Below are positions 6,368 through 13,834 of a DNA stretch of 20,773 nt, in pieces. Positions within the stretch are counted from its first letter, which is position 1. Every line of letters starts with the position of its first letter. The stretch comes from Candidatus Tayloriibacteriota bacterium (GTDB lineage Bacteria > Patescibacteriota > Minisyncoccia > Phycocordibacterales > PALSA-1337). The notes under the pieces were generated by a model, which saw only the letters and a list, made by a program, of their open reading frames with translations, was not told the DNA's origin and ran no database searches. The stretch covers positions 1 through 20,773 of the forward strand of contig JAPLZI010000031.1 in assembly GCA_026395095.1 (NCBI GenBank), in the 5' to 3' direction. Both the position numbers and the translations under genes were made by a program.

Positions 6368-6387
6368 ATCATGGTGTATCATGATTT
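6366..6387. promoter_or_regulatory. Downstream palindromic operator, probably PadR-type
   Basis: AAATCATG (6366-6373) and CATGATTT (6380-6387) are perfect 8-bp inverted arms around GTGTAT. Size and symmetry suit a dimeric winged-helix repressor. Its location in front of the PadR-type gene suggests autoregulation. Confidence 0.75.
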
Positions 6388-6502
6388 TGAAAATGCCACT
6401 TTCGGAGGGAGATTGTTGCCGCGGTCTCATTTCAAAAAATGGCTATTTTTAATTGAAAAAAAAATTAAAACAATTATTGGAATTGATAAAATACAACAAT
6501 CA

Positions 6503-6856
6503 ATGAAACGCCAATCAACTTCTCGTAAATTTACTCAACTCCGCCACGGTCTTCTAGAATTTGCAGTGCTTATAAAAATCGACTCTTCTCCGTCCGGATT
6601 TTACTCAAAAGAACTACTTGACGAGCTTTCAAAGACAGAATTCTCTGCACCAGCCGGAACAATCTATTCCCTCCTATCGAAACTTCGCCGTGACGGCCTA
6701 CTTATGCAAAGCTACGAAGAATCCGATGAAGGAACACCTCGCAAGTACCATTACCTTACACAAAAAGGTAAGCGTATGTTAAAAGCATATCTAATTTATT
6801 GGAGAATTCTTAATAAAAACATCCGACGGCTTCGTAAACCACTCGAAGATAGATGA
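6503..6856 (+). CDS. PadR-family transcriptional regulator, 117 aa
   Basis: PadR proteins are dimeric winged-helix repressors that respond to phenolics, drugs or envelope stress. Here the core reads LRHGLLEFAVLIKI, GFYSKELLDELSKTEFSAPA, then GTIYSLLSKLRRDGLLMQSY as recognition helix and wing, ESDEGTPRKYHYLTQKGKRM, and a C-terminal dimerisation helix. Length fits the short PadR class. The frame stays open upstream to a TTG at 6233, but the extra 90 residues look like no protein domain and run through the palindromic operators, so the ATG at 6503 is preferred. The gene is alone on the plus strand with no co-transcribed transporter, so its target is unclear. It probably represses itself through the two operators upstream, and may also affect obgE across the shared intergenic region. 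Confidence 0.88.
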   Translation: MKRQSTSRKFTQLRHGLLEFAVLIKIDSSPSGFYSKELLDELSKTEFSAPAGTIYSLLSKLRRDGLLMQSYEESDEGTPRKYHYLTQKGKRMLKAYLIYWRILNKNIRRLRKPLEDR

Positions 6857-7177
6857 TGGCCCACAAATTAAATATACTTTCGTCTTATTACTTCCCCACC
6901 CCGTGACATTTTTTGACGTGCTATTCAAATGGGTACGACTTATCCTTGGGTAATTAGCCATAATATATCACCTATGAAAGTGGACGTATATGCTTGCTAA
7001 TCTCGGAAAACATCGTCTATACCGTCAGTGCCAGATGAAGATATAATTTGGAAATCAATTCCCACAGTTCCCTTCGGATCCCGTCCCGCGTACCTCCGCA
7101 TCTCGTCCCTCCGTCCTCATACCCTCCCCGGAATCTCTGTCCCTTACAAAATCCACTGCGATTATCTAAAACGATTG
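6857..7177. other. Intergenic region with GC-rich, G-quadruplex-capable tract
   Basis: These 321 bases hold no gene that I can support. The left two thirds are AT-rich and unremarkable. From about 7061 to 7145 the plus strand is rich in C runs (minus strand G-rich), unlike the flanks, and lies directly 3' of the zinc-ribbon gene in that gene's transcription direction. It could be a 3' untranslated or structured RNA, or a remnant of an acquired segment. Confidence 0.5.
7061..7087 (-). other. Canonical G-quadruplex motif (minus strand)
   Basis: Four G3 tracts on the minus strand (plus-strand CCC at 7061, 7070, 7080 and 7085) are separated by loops of 2, 7 and 6 bases, meeting the G3+N1-7 rule. 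More G runs follow toward 7145. The motif would lie in the 3' flank of the zinc-ribbon transcript. Folding is untested. Confidence 0.6.
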
Positions 7178-7744
7178 TCAATTGCTATTGAGGGCTGATA
7201 ATAGCTTTCTAGCGTCATCTAGATTGCATTTGAATCCCGCCGCCTCAGAAAGCTTCAAGAAGCGACTAAATCGTCGCGTAAACTTCCCATTGTAGAATAT
7301 CGATCGCATCTGTTCCCTTGTGTTACCCATTTTGATCGTTCGATTTGTTTTATAGGCTAATTGTCCCATTTTAGACTTCCTACTAAAACTTGTTAGTTCA
7401 TAGGTCAAGTAATAGCAATGCCGGCATTTGAACAGTTTAGCTTTCGGCGGTAGGTATAACTTACACACACGACGACTGCAGTGACTGCATATGAAGTACT
7501 TTCTTGTACCGAAATGAAGCTCGGCATCCACTAGATTAATTCTCTGCTCCGTTTCTCCGAAATTGATGATTAAACAGTCGAATTTACCGCTCGTATCAAC
7601 AGTATAGTCCGCCACCGCTTTTATAGCGCCATATTCAATATTAATGAAGCCATTTAGGTCCATTCCACGCTCTTTAGCGCGACGCATGTCTCGCGTGATC
7701 GATCCTATGGATAATGGGGAGCATGATTCGATTAATGTAATCAT
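7178..7744 (-). CDS. Zinc-ribbon protein of unknown function, 188 aa
   Basis: Two CxxC pairs (Cys86/Cys89 and Cys107/Cys110) enclose RRVCKLYLPPKAKLF and are followed by RHCYYLTYELTS. This zinc-ribbon pattern (CxxC, RxVxKLYLP, FxCRxCxxLTYxS) recalls small proteins of unknown role found scattered in many bacteria, often in accessory DNA. That resemblance is from memory, not a search. Residues 1-25 (SIGSITRDMRRAKERG) could be a short basic helix, the middle looks beta-rich, and the C-terminus is basic and helical. Nucleic-acid binding is a reasonable guess, not shown. It is a single gene, with TAAAAT ending 6 bases before the ATG at 7744 and a G-rich segment after its TGA stop. A horizontally acquired gene is plausible. 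Confidence 0.75.
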   Translation of the reverse strand: MITLIESCSPLSIGSITRDMRRAKERGMDLNGFINIEYGAIKAVADYTVDTSGKFDCLIINFGETEQRINLVDAELHFGTRKYFICSHCSRRVCKLYLPPKAKLFKCRHCYYLTYELTSFSRKSKMGQLAYKTNRTIKMGNTREQMRSIFYNGKFTRRFSRFLKLSEAAGFKCNLDDARKLLSALNSN

Positions 7745-7750
7745 ACCTCT

Positions 7751-7756
7751 ATTTTA
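7751..7756 (-). promoter_or_regulatory. -10 box of the zinc-ribbon gene
   Basis: The minus strand reads TAAAAT, six bases (AGAGGT), then ATG. The GAGGT touches the ATG with no spacing, so it cannot serve as a normal ribosome binding site. A leaderless transcript is the better reading. Confidence 0.45.
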
Positions 7757-7799
7757 CACCAGTCCCATAAAGTATCTTGGAAAAGTATCAAAATGATCT

Positions 7800-8618
7800 C
7801 TATCTCCTTCCCCTTCCACCGATCTTGAATATCAAATATATGACGACTAGTCCAGACAATGTCCAAATCCAATGTCTTATCAGAAAAGCCAATAAATCCA
7901 TAGCCATATTGAACACTGAATCCATCTTACTCAGGCCTTTACCGCCAGAATCAGATATAGGGCTCGTAGACGTGCCTAGAACGATGCCACTAGTACCTTT
8001 TAAGGCATTTGTAGACATGTTCACTATATTACCTGTAGAACCCCCGATACTATTAGCGACAACGTCAGTATTATCAGAACGCACAAGCTTCTTGAAACTC
8101 TCGATCTTATCCGCCAAAACAGAAGCAATATCATCAGCCTTGGCGACAATAGAAGTTGCAGTATTCAGAGCGGTTTCCCCAACAACTTCCGTAGTTATTT
8201 TCCTAGTAATACTTATAGCCGACTTATCACTCTCATACGATACAAGGGTCTTGTCGGTGGCGAGAGATGTAGATATTTTGACTTGAACATTGTGTGAACC
8301 GGGATCTGCAGCCCAATTCGTAGAAATATCTTTCAAACTATCAGCTGTAGAGGAAAATGACACTTTAGATATTTCCTTATCGTCAACGAGGAATGAAGCA
8401 GTCCCACTAAAATCTATTCCAGAATTATTTTGAACACCAGCGTAGATTTTGATACTATCGCCATCATTCACTGAAAGACTCGAATACCATACTGTTGGTA
8501 ATATTCTGGCATTTATCTTTGTTGGACTTGAGGTTGTTTCCTGCGCGAAAGTGTTCAAAGCACCGCTCGAAAAACAGGCGACTAGAGTCAATAGTGAAAA
8601 TACAAAATATCTTTTCAT
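7800..8618 (-). CDS. Secreted, C-terminally membrane-anchored CARDB-like protein
   Basis: The 272 residues begin with a signal peptide (YFVFSLLTLVACFSSGALNTFAQ). Cleavage after FA at about 25 is likely, but LVAC at 12-15 also resembles a lipobox. Residues about 33-140 look like a CARDB/Ig-like beta-sandwich: SLSVNDGDSIKIYAGVQNNS, then FLVDDKEIS and WAADPGSHNVQVKIS. A Ser/Thr-rich linker with a helical stretch (150-190) follows, then one membrane helix near the end (WIWTLSGLVVIYLIFKI) and the basic tail GGRGRR. The bulk is therefore outside, tethered by the C-terminus. It starts 3 bases after the stop of the CAP gene and is surely co-transcribed. No Shine-Dalgarno is visible, so translation may be coupled. 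CARDB-like domains usually bind other proteins or surfaces; the partner here may be the CAP protein. Confidence 0.78.
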   Translation of the reverse strand: MKRYFVFSLLTLVACFSSGALNTFAQETTSSPTKINARILPTVWYSSLSVNDGDSIKIYAGVQNNSGIDFSGTASFLVDDKEISKVSFSSTADSLKDISTNWAADPGSHNVQVKISTSLATDKTLVSYESDKSAISITRKITTEVVGETALNTATSIVAKADDIASVLADKIESFKKLVRSDNTDVVANSIGGSTGNIVNMSTNALKGTSGIVLGTSTSPISDSGGKGLSKMDSVFNMAMDLLAFLIRHWIWTLSGLVVIYLIFKIGGRGRR

Positions 8619-8621
8619 CGT

Positions 8622-9635
8622 TTATTTATTCTGAATGACTTGATCACCCTGAAAACCGACAAATGAAGTCTTTGTAGCAAGTTTATTTTGTGCCATATAA
8701 TTATTCGCTACATATACGCCAAAGATAATGACCAAAACGATACAGCCATTTGTAATAAGTCTTGGATGCTTTTTATCCATTCTAATAAACAATTTAAAGA
8801 TGAGTGCTAGGGCAACAAGTACCGCGAGAATTCCCAGTATGATGTTTGCTATATGTCTAGGTGAAGTCAGATATTTTTCGAAGAATGTCGTCTTCGAATA
8901 TGTTTGCTCTGGCGCTGTATCAACTATTGGCGCCATTTCTGTGTTCTCTGCCACTTCTACGGAAGCACCCATAACCTTTGCTGGTGGTGTTATTTTCGCA
9001 ATAGGTACAGTTACAGCAATCACTTTTTCCGGTTCATTTGTAGTCACTACACTAGTCACAGCACTCGCGGGTTTACCATACACTTGTGCCACGAAAATAG
9101 TTGCATTACCCTCGAATGTACCCGTAGCAATACCTGTCCCCATTTCGGTATACGCATTCTTCACAATATTCGCCCTATGTGTCGGAGAATTCATCCACGC
9201 TAGAGTGACATCTTGTGAATCAGTGAAGTCAATCGCTAGGTTCTCACCGGCATATTCATATTTGTATCCAACTTGCTTGAACCAATACCACGGCGCTTTG
9301 CCTTCGGGACTGACATGGGCGAAATACCCTTTATCCGCCATATCTTGCGCCTTCAACTCCGCAGCCTTATTCAATAGCGGATTCACTGTGAGAACAGCTA
9401 GATGTTGTGACTGTCTATTCTGATTCGTCAGATCATCCAAAACCGCAGGCAATATCGCCGCTAGAAAACTATTATTCCCCAGATTGAAAGCGGGGATGAA
9501 TGGTAGAACCAGAACACCAAGTTCAAGCATAAAAATCGCCAGAATCAGCAGTCTAGTATTTTTACCACGCAAGAAATGAGGTTGATGGTTGTTGCCCTGA
9601 TGAGGTATGAAATGCTTTTTGAACCATCGGATCAT
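8622..9635 (-). CDS. CAP/SCP-domain (YkwD-like) membrane protein
   Basis: Starting from the ATG at 9635 the protein has 337 residues. It opens with MIRWFKKHFIPHQGNNHQPH, has a membrane helix at about 29-48, then a CAP domain (about 68-188) with NPLLNKAAELKAQDMADKGY, His107 (FAHVSPEGK), Glu131 (AGENLA), SPTHRANI with His153, and FVAQVYGKP. These are the cavity residues of the YkwD/CAP superfamily. Two more membrane helices (about 261-283 and 293-312) follow a Pro/Thr/Glu linker. CAP proteins are secreted and have varied roles, so an enzymatic function is not certain. A TTG 10 codons upstream (9665) would extend the frame, but it lies in the terminator hairpin of the preceding gene; the TACAAT six bases before 9635 also supports the later start. 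Confidence 0.88.
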   Translation of the reverse strand: MIRWFKKHFIPHQGNNHQPHFLRGKNTRLLILAIFMLELGVLVLPFIPAFNLGNNSFLAAILPAVLDDLTNQNRQSQHLAVLTVNPLLNKAAELKAQDMADKGYFAHVSPEGKAPWYWFKQVGYKYEYAGENLAIDFTDSQDVTLAWMNSPTHRANIVKNAYTEMGTGIATGTFEGNATIFVAQVYGKPASAVTSVVTTNEPEKVIAVTVPIAKITPPAKVMGASVEVAENTEMAPIVDTAPEQTYSKTTFFEKYLTSPRHIANIILGILAVLVALALIFKLFIRMDKKHPRLITNGCIVLVIIFGVYVANNYMAQNKLATKTSFVGFQGDQVIQNK

Positions 9636-9641
9636 GCTGTA

Positions 9642-9647
9642 ATTGTA
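9642..9647 (-). promoter_or_regulatory. -10 box of the CAP/CARDB unit
   Basis: TACAAT on the minus strand ends 6 bases before the ATG at 9635. A TAGACT at 9665-9670, within the loop of the upstream terminator, is a weak -35 with a 17-base spacer. The promoter thus sits directly on the end of the preceding transcription unit. Confidence 0.5.
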
Positions 9648-9680
9648 AATTAAAATCCCGCTCAAGTCTATGGCGGGATT
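9647..9680 (-). terminator. Intrinsic terminator of the peptidoglycan-binding gene
   Basis: On the minus strand AATCCCGC (9673-9680) and GCGGGATT (9654-9661) form a perfect 8-bp stem with an 11-base loop, followed by TTAATTT. It lies 24 bases beyond the stop at 9705. Confidence 0.75.
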
Positions 9681-9704
9681 CTAACGAAATATAGTTATTT
9701 CCTA

Positions 9705-10238
9705 TTACTGCGTGAGAGCGTTTACAACAGAGGCTGTATTTGCTATAGGCGTACAAGTGTATCCAACCGGACAATCCACGGGAGTGGCGGAAGCGGTAGT
9801 ATTATTACTATTCAAGGAAGCGATAGTCATCGATCCTACAAAGCCGGTGTTAGGAATACCATGAGCGGATTGGTAGGCTTGAACGGCGGTGAAGGTTATT
9901 GGGCCAAAGTAACCTGTTGAAGTTGGGTAAGTGAAATGTCCCTCAGCACGGAGCCTTTCTTGAAGTTGGCGGACAGCATCAGATGTGTTGCCTTGACGAA
10001 GATAGTTTGTAAAGGCAAAGGTCGTAGCACCGAGAACTCTTCCAACGACCGGCGTTGTCACTACAGGTGCAGGATTACAGGAGAAGGTACTGAAATTGTA
10101 TCCATATATACAAGCAGGACCACTGCCACCAGAAGAACTACCTCCACCACCACCGTAGCCATATTGCGCCGAGGCTGTCTGTACACCAACTAATGCTACT
10201 ACTGCTATTATAAACCCTAAAGATAATGCCTTTTTCAT
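9705..10238 (-). CDS. Small secreted peptidoglycan-binding-domain protein
   Basis: The 177 residues have a clear signal peptide (KKALSLGFIIAVVALVGVQTASA, cleavage after about 24), then a Gly/Ser/Tyr-rich stretch (QYGYGGGGGSSSGGSG). A PG_binding_1 domain covers about 75-145: LRQGNTSDAVRQLQERLRAE, GYFGPITFTAVQAYQSAHGI, NTGFVGSMTIASLN. Four cysteines sit in two close pairs (43/54 and 156/162) outside the domain and could form disulfides after export. This domain class binds cell-wall peptidoglycan. No catalytic domain is attached, so a structural or surface-layer role is more likely than hydrolysis. It is a single-gene unit with its own strong promoter and terminator, suggesting high expression. 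Confidence 0.88.
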   Translation of the reverse strand: MKKALSLGFIIAVVALVGVQTASAQYGYGGGGGSSSGGSGPACIYGYNFSTFSCNPAPVVTTPVVGRVLGATTFAFTNYLRQGNTSDAVRQLQERLRAEGHFTYPTSTGYFGPITFTAVQAYQSAHGIPNTGFVGSMTIASLNSNNTTASATPVDCPVGYTCTPIANTASVVNALTQ

Positions 10239-10279
10239 ATTTATATATTTATTAATAACTCTTAAATTTGAGTAAAATT

Positions 10280-10308
10280 AGTCTACCATTTAACAAAATA
10301 CTTGTCAA
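10280..10308 (-). promoter_or_regulatory. Canonical promoter of the peptidoglycan-binding gene
   Basis: The minus strand carries a perfect -35 TTGACA (10303-10308), a 17-base spacer and TAGACT (10280-10285) with an upstream TG (extended -10). The start would be near 10273, giving an AT-rich leader of about 35 bases without an obvious Shine-Dalgarno. It contrasts with the leaderless pattern of the neighbours. Confidence 0.75.
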
Positions 10309-10332
10309 TCAGGTAGTGATTAAATTACTATA

Positions 10333-12012
10333 TCAAAATATTCTATACAAGTAAACATCACCTCGGTGTATAACTTCTTGTAAAAGACTCGAGCCTAGAA
10401 ATGGATACTTATATGGATCTTCAAACTGAATATCAGTGGTAAAAATGATGAATTTTATGCCTTTTTGTTTCAATAGATCTATGGTCGCGTCAGGATTAGC
10501 GTTATTATCGGTCACCATCTTTTCGACACTACTGTATTCTTCCCCGTTACCACCCTGGCTCGATATAGTTCCAAGTTCCATATTTCTTCCTTGAATGATG
10601 TCACAGTCGAAATAATTTCTCGCGATATTAGCTGTTAAAATATCATTATTGAATTTGAGGTTGTAATATCCATGCCAAGGCAGGAATAATGCGTGACATG
10701 ATTTGTCTTGTTTCAAAACATTATTCACTTCTGCCCAACTATTAGGATACTGTGTTGTTTTGAGTTGCCCAGCAAAACCAAATAACATCATCGGCGTATA
10801 AAGAAGTGGGATAGCTAACAAAACATAAAAAATACTTCTCTTGTATTTTGTAAACCATAGACTTTGATTGGCATTCTCGAAATATGACAAAATTTTTATA
10901 GATCCGAGACCGGCAAACAAAGCATATGAGACAGCAACTATAGCAGACCACTTTTCTGTATCCCTGAATCCTTTCCAAAAAGAAAGATGTTCGAACATCC
11001 AGATATTAAAGTTCTGAAAAATCCCAGCGCCTACTCCGCAAGAAAATACGACAGCCAAACACATGATGGCGATGGAAAAAATCGTCATGTTTCTGAACCT
11101 TTTATCTGTGAAGCCTGCATATATCCCGACAAGAATAATCGCGGCAAAAAGAACAAACGCCACTCCATAGAGCCATCCGTTGTCTTTTGGCAATAGAAAT
11201 CTCGTAACCCACACCTCATGCTCCCCCCAGAAACCGTGGAGTGATAATACATTACTCAATGTCCCCACTGTGTCACTACCGGCTGTTCGAAAAGCACCCC
11301 AATTCTCTGGTCCAAAATTGGTAATAGGTGTCGCCTTGCTCACTATGGCGGGTATGAGCCAGTAGCTACTTAGGACTAGTACAGACAAACCGAGAAGTAA
11401 CACACTTTTCAAAAAGCCTGTTTCAAGTTTTTTAGTTGCGACAGCGTGTGAGATGAGATTCACAATAAGAGCAACTCCGATCACGATCAATGACATGATG
11501 AAAACGTGGGTAGAGATAGCACCCGTGAGGATGATTATTCCCAGAAGTTTCAAGCCATTCTTGTAATTCCACTCCCGACAAAATCCCATTAAATATGCGG
11601 TGAGAGGTACGAGTAAAACATATCCGCAAAGCACATTCCACTGCCCTGCCAAGAATCTTTCATAGACGAATGGGTTTATGGCGAATACTAGCGATGCTAC
11701 ATATTCCGCTCCATGAGTATTTTCCAAACTGAAAATCTTCTTGAAGAAATGGAGTGGCAGATAGAAAAGCAAAAAGAATATCACGATCAGAAGTATTTTT
11801 TGAGTTATCCAACCACCCAAAATCGAGGTGACGAATGCCAACATATACCAAATCGGCGCAGTATTCCACAAATCCCCGGCATTATGTACCAGATCGACAT
11901 GGGGTCCGAATATCATGTCGAGAGTTAGAACATAGCCACTGGCAAGAAGTTGCCACAGTACGACAACGGTTCCTGTTACTGCAAAAAATATGTAAATATT
12001 ATTTTTCTTCAT
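10333..12012 (-). CDS. Large multi-pass membrane protein, GT-C / YfhO-like
   Basis: A 559-residue polytopic protein. The first outer loop after helix 1 carries acidic residues (TLDMIFGPHVDL, Asp32), followed by about ten further hydrophobic helices to about residue 420, with the motif FAINPFVYERFLAGQ at about 110-124. A soluble C-terminal part ends with a compact fold (DATIDLLKQKGIKFIIFTTD, then VYLYRIF). An acid in the first outer loop, many helices and an extracytoplasmic tail fit GT-C-fold lipid-linked-sugar transferases and YfhO-type proteins. I do not recognise the exact family. The FNP-like motif and layout are shared with the 795-residue protein at 13748-16135. The ATG overlaps the end of the upstream membrane gene by 14 bases. 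A role in glycosylating surface molecules is inferred from neighbours only. Confidence 0.72.
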   Translation of the reverse strand: MKKNNIYIFFAVTGTVVVLWQLLASGYVLTLDMIFGPHVDLVHNAGDLWNTAPIWYMLAFVTSILGGWITQKILLIVIFFLLFYLPLHFFKKIFSLENTHGAEYVASLVFAINPFVYERFLAGQWNVLCGYVLLVPLTAYLMGFCREWNYKNGLKLLGIIILTGAISTHVFIMSLIVIGVALIVNLISHAVATKKLETGFLKSVLLLGLSVLVLSSYWLIPAIVSKATPITNFGPENWGAFRTAGSDTVGTLSNVLSLHGFWGEHEVWVTRFLLPKDNGWLYGVAFVLFAAIILVGIYAGFTDKRFRNMTIFSIAIMCLAVVFSCGVGAGIFQNFNIWMFEHLSFWKGFRDTEKWSAIVAVSYALFAGLGSIKILSYFENANQSLWFTKYKRSIFYVLLAIPLLYTPMMLFGFAGQLKTTQYPNSWAEVNNVLKQDKSCHALFLPWHGYYNLKFNNDILTANIARNYFDCDIIQGRNMELGTISSQGGNGEEYSSVEKMVTDNNANPDATIDLLKQKGIKFIIFTTDIQFEDPYKYPFLGSSLLQEVIHRGDVYLYRIF

Positions 12013-12517
12013 TTTTGTCTTCTTTATACACCTCCGGATGCCTCTTATACTCTATGATTTGCAATACCACGGTCATCACTAGGAAATAGTAGGCATACAC
12101 CGCCATTTGTTCGGCGATAGCGTCTTGTTTTGTGATAAGAAGTATCGGGCATGAAGCTAGTGATACCAGTGCTCCAGTTGCGATAATGCGACTATCCCAG
12201 TCATACAGAGCAAAGGCGACAAATAGGATTAGGAAGATTATCGCTTCATAGCTGAAATTCCAGATCAAAAGTAGGATGACAAATATCAGAGTAAGAACGG
12301 AATACAGATATTCCTTCTTTATGTCCCCTATTCCAATCCTTACTGCTCGGATGAGAAATGTCTCATTGAGTAATAAAACGAGAATGATATAGGAAAGGAC
12401 GATAAGCAATACAGAAGTCAGATCAGGGCGTTGTATGAACAAAAATATAGCTGTTACAGCCAGTAACAACCCCTCCATCTTATATTTTCGCGTGAATTGT
12501 CTGACCCTGTTCAACAT
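11999..12517 (-). CDS. Small integral membrane protein, unknown function
   Basis: From the ATG at 12517 the product has 172 residues: a basic N-terminus (MLNRVRQFTRKYKM), then about five to six hydrophobic helices filling nearly the whole chain, and a charged tail (EYKRHPEVYKEDKNEEK). No conserved catalytic motif is visible and I do not recognise a family. The frame extends upstream to 12601, but the start at 12517 is supported by a TATAAT ending 6 bases before it and by the basic start of a membrane protein. It overlaps the 559-residue protein by 14 bases, so the two are co-transcribed and perhaps translationally coupled. It may be an accessory subunit of that protein. Confidence 0.7.
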   Translation of the reverse strand: MLNRVRQFTRKYKMEGLLLAVTAIFLFIQRPDLTSVLLIVLSYIILVLLLNETFLIRAVRIGIGDIKKEYLYSVLTLIFVILLLIWNFSYEAIIFLILFVAFALYDWDSRIIATGALVSLASCPILLITKQDAIAEQMAVYAYYFLVMTVVLQIIEYKRHPEVYKEDKNEEK

Positions 12518-12523
12518 GCGGGG

Positions 12524-12556
12524 ATTATAGCGTAATTTGTCTCTCTCTGCTATATT
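12524..12556. promoter_or_regulatory. Back-to-back leaderless promoters in a 45-bp divergent gap
   Basis: Minus-strand TATAAT (12524-12529) ends 6 bases before the ATG at 12517. Plus-strand TATATT (12551-12556) ends 6 bases before the ATG at 12563. Only 21 bases separate the two boxes, so each -35 region falls on the other's -10. RNA polymerase can probably occupy only one at a time. Confidence 0.6.
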
Positions 12557-12562
12557 TATTCC

Positions 12563-13834
12563 ATGGCAAAGAATCACCCTATCAAGCATACTCTCCTCCA
12601 TGCACTGATACTTGTAGGTATCATCGCCATAATAGTGTCATTCGGCATACGATATGCCCGACCATATACGAAAGAGCTTTCACTACAAAAGCTCGATGAG
12701 ACTCGCATCAACGATCTCGATGCTGTGAATAATGTCCTGAATAAGATCATTTCCGCGACGAGTACTATGTCTATCGGAGCAAACCATACCATCTATATTT
12801 CCCTACCTTCCAATGACTCCGCCTGTTCTGACCTCGACCTCCCTTCTGTGCCTGATGGTTGGAAATATCACTGTGTCGCGACCACAACTCTCCAACAAGC
12901 AGATGGCACAGGCTGGTTACCCGTCAACTTCGATAATTCGCTCGTTCAATTACCTATTGATCCGATCAATAAAGGAGAAACTCTCAACTATTACGCGTAT
13001 GTTGCCAGTTCAACTGTCACAATACAACCGAAATCGAAATTAAAATTAGTTAAAAGCAAGATCATTAAACCGACAGCACCGATCGCACCTCAATTTGTCC
13101 TGACAGCAGTTCTGGATAGCAATAAATATCTTAAAGAAAGGGCGCAGAATGATGACGGGGTAGACGATATAAGGTATGAGGTTGGGAGTAATGTGAAGAT
13201 CTGGGCGGATGCAGAAGGGTTGATTGGGTATTGGCCGATGGATGAAATGGATGGGATTACTGTCCATGATATTTCAGGAAATAACTACGACGGAGAGGTA
13301 TTCGGTCAACATGAGAACAATATACCAATCGACACGTTTAACGGGAAATCAAAATATATATTTATTCCACGAAATAAACTCTTCGACACAATTGGTTCCG
13401 ATAACGCACCTTACTCTATTTCATTATCCTTTAATATTTTAAACGCACAAGAAAGCAGTATAACTGAAAAATGGACGGGTGCCGGCGCATATCCATGGGC
13501 AATTAGGATCGAAGGAAGCGAGCTGATATTTGCTCTTTATGATGGTGTAAAGTGGAACGACGGAATTCGAGTTAAATCAATAAATTTCAGAATATGGAAT
13601 GAACTTGTCGTCGTAGTTAACCCTCAAACGAATATTCTCAAACTATACCTGAATGGAGATTTGGAACAGGTTTTACCAATACTATTTGTACATGTAAATA
13701 ACAATGATGGATTTACAATAGGTTCAAGAAATCTTAAAGATGGAAGACTATTTTCGGGATATATCAAGAAATTTAAGATTTTCACCAAGGTACCGAATGA
13801 CTACGAAATATATAGGAGCTATTCTACTAATTAA
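12563..13834 (+). CDS. Membrane-anchored LamG (concanavalin A-like) domain protein
   Basis: The 423 residues have a basic start, one membrane helix (about 12-30: LLHALILVGIIAIIVSFGIR) and then a region like the shaft of CPR pseudopilins (DETRINDLDAVNNVLNKIIS). A small globular part with Cys pairs around CSDLDLPS and YHC follows, then a linker. From about 217 a LamG/ConA-like beta-sandwich begins: LIGYWPMDEMDGITVHDISG, NNYDGEV, FNGKSKYIFIP, WNELVVVVN, LKLYLNGDLEQV, FTIGSRN and SGYIKKFKIF. Such domains bind carbohydrate or protein ligands on the surface. The type IV pilin GFTLIE cleavage motif is not seen, so the pilin link is weak. The last 87 bases overlap the convergent gene at 13748. The second half is more AT-rich than the first, as if the LamG module was joined later. 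Confidence 0.82.
   Translation: MAKNHPIKHTLLHALILVGIIAIIVSFGIRYARPYTKELSLQKLDETRINDLDAVNNVLNKIISATSTMSIGANHTIYISLPSNDSACSDLDLPSVPDGWKYHCVATTTLQQADGTGWLPVNFDNSLVQLPIDPINKGETLNYYAYVASSTVTIQPKSKLKLVKSKIIKPTAPIAPQFVLTAVLDSNKYLKERAQNDDGVDDIRYEVGSNVKIWADAEGLIGYWPMDEMDGITVHDISGNNYDGEVFGQHENNIPIDTFNGKSKYIFIPRNKLFDTIGSDNAPYSISLSFNILNAQESSITEKWTGAGAYPWAIRIEGSELIFALYDGVKWNDGIRVKSINFRIWNELVVVVNPQTNILKLYLNGDLEQVLPILFVHVNNNDGFTIGSRNLKDGRLFSGYIKKFKIFTKVPNDYEIYRSYSTN

Noticed and set aside
6233..6502. Ninety-residue N-terminal extension of the PadR-type protein from a TTG
   Set aside because: The extension crosses both palindromic operators and the TTGACA promoter and has no domain-like sequence. The ATG at 6503 gives a normal PadR length.
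9636..9665. TTG start for the CAP protein ten codons upstream
   Set aside because: It lies in the hairpin of the preceding terminator; IRWFKKHFIPHQ at the ATG is the natural beginning and has a -10 box 6 bases before it.
12518..12601. Longer start for the small membrane protein
   Set aside because: The extension overlaps the divergent LamG gene and its promoter and encodes a non-membrane segment; the ATG at 12517 has a well-placed TATAAT.
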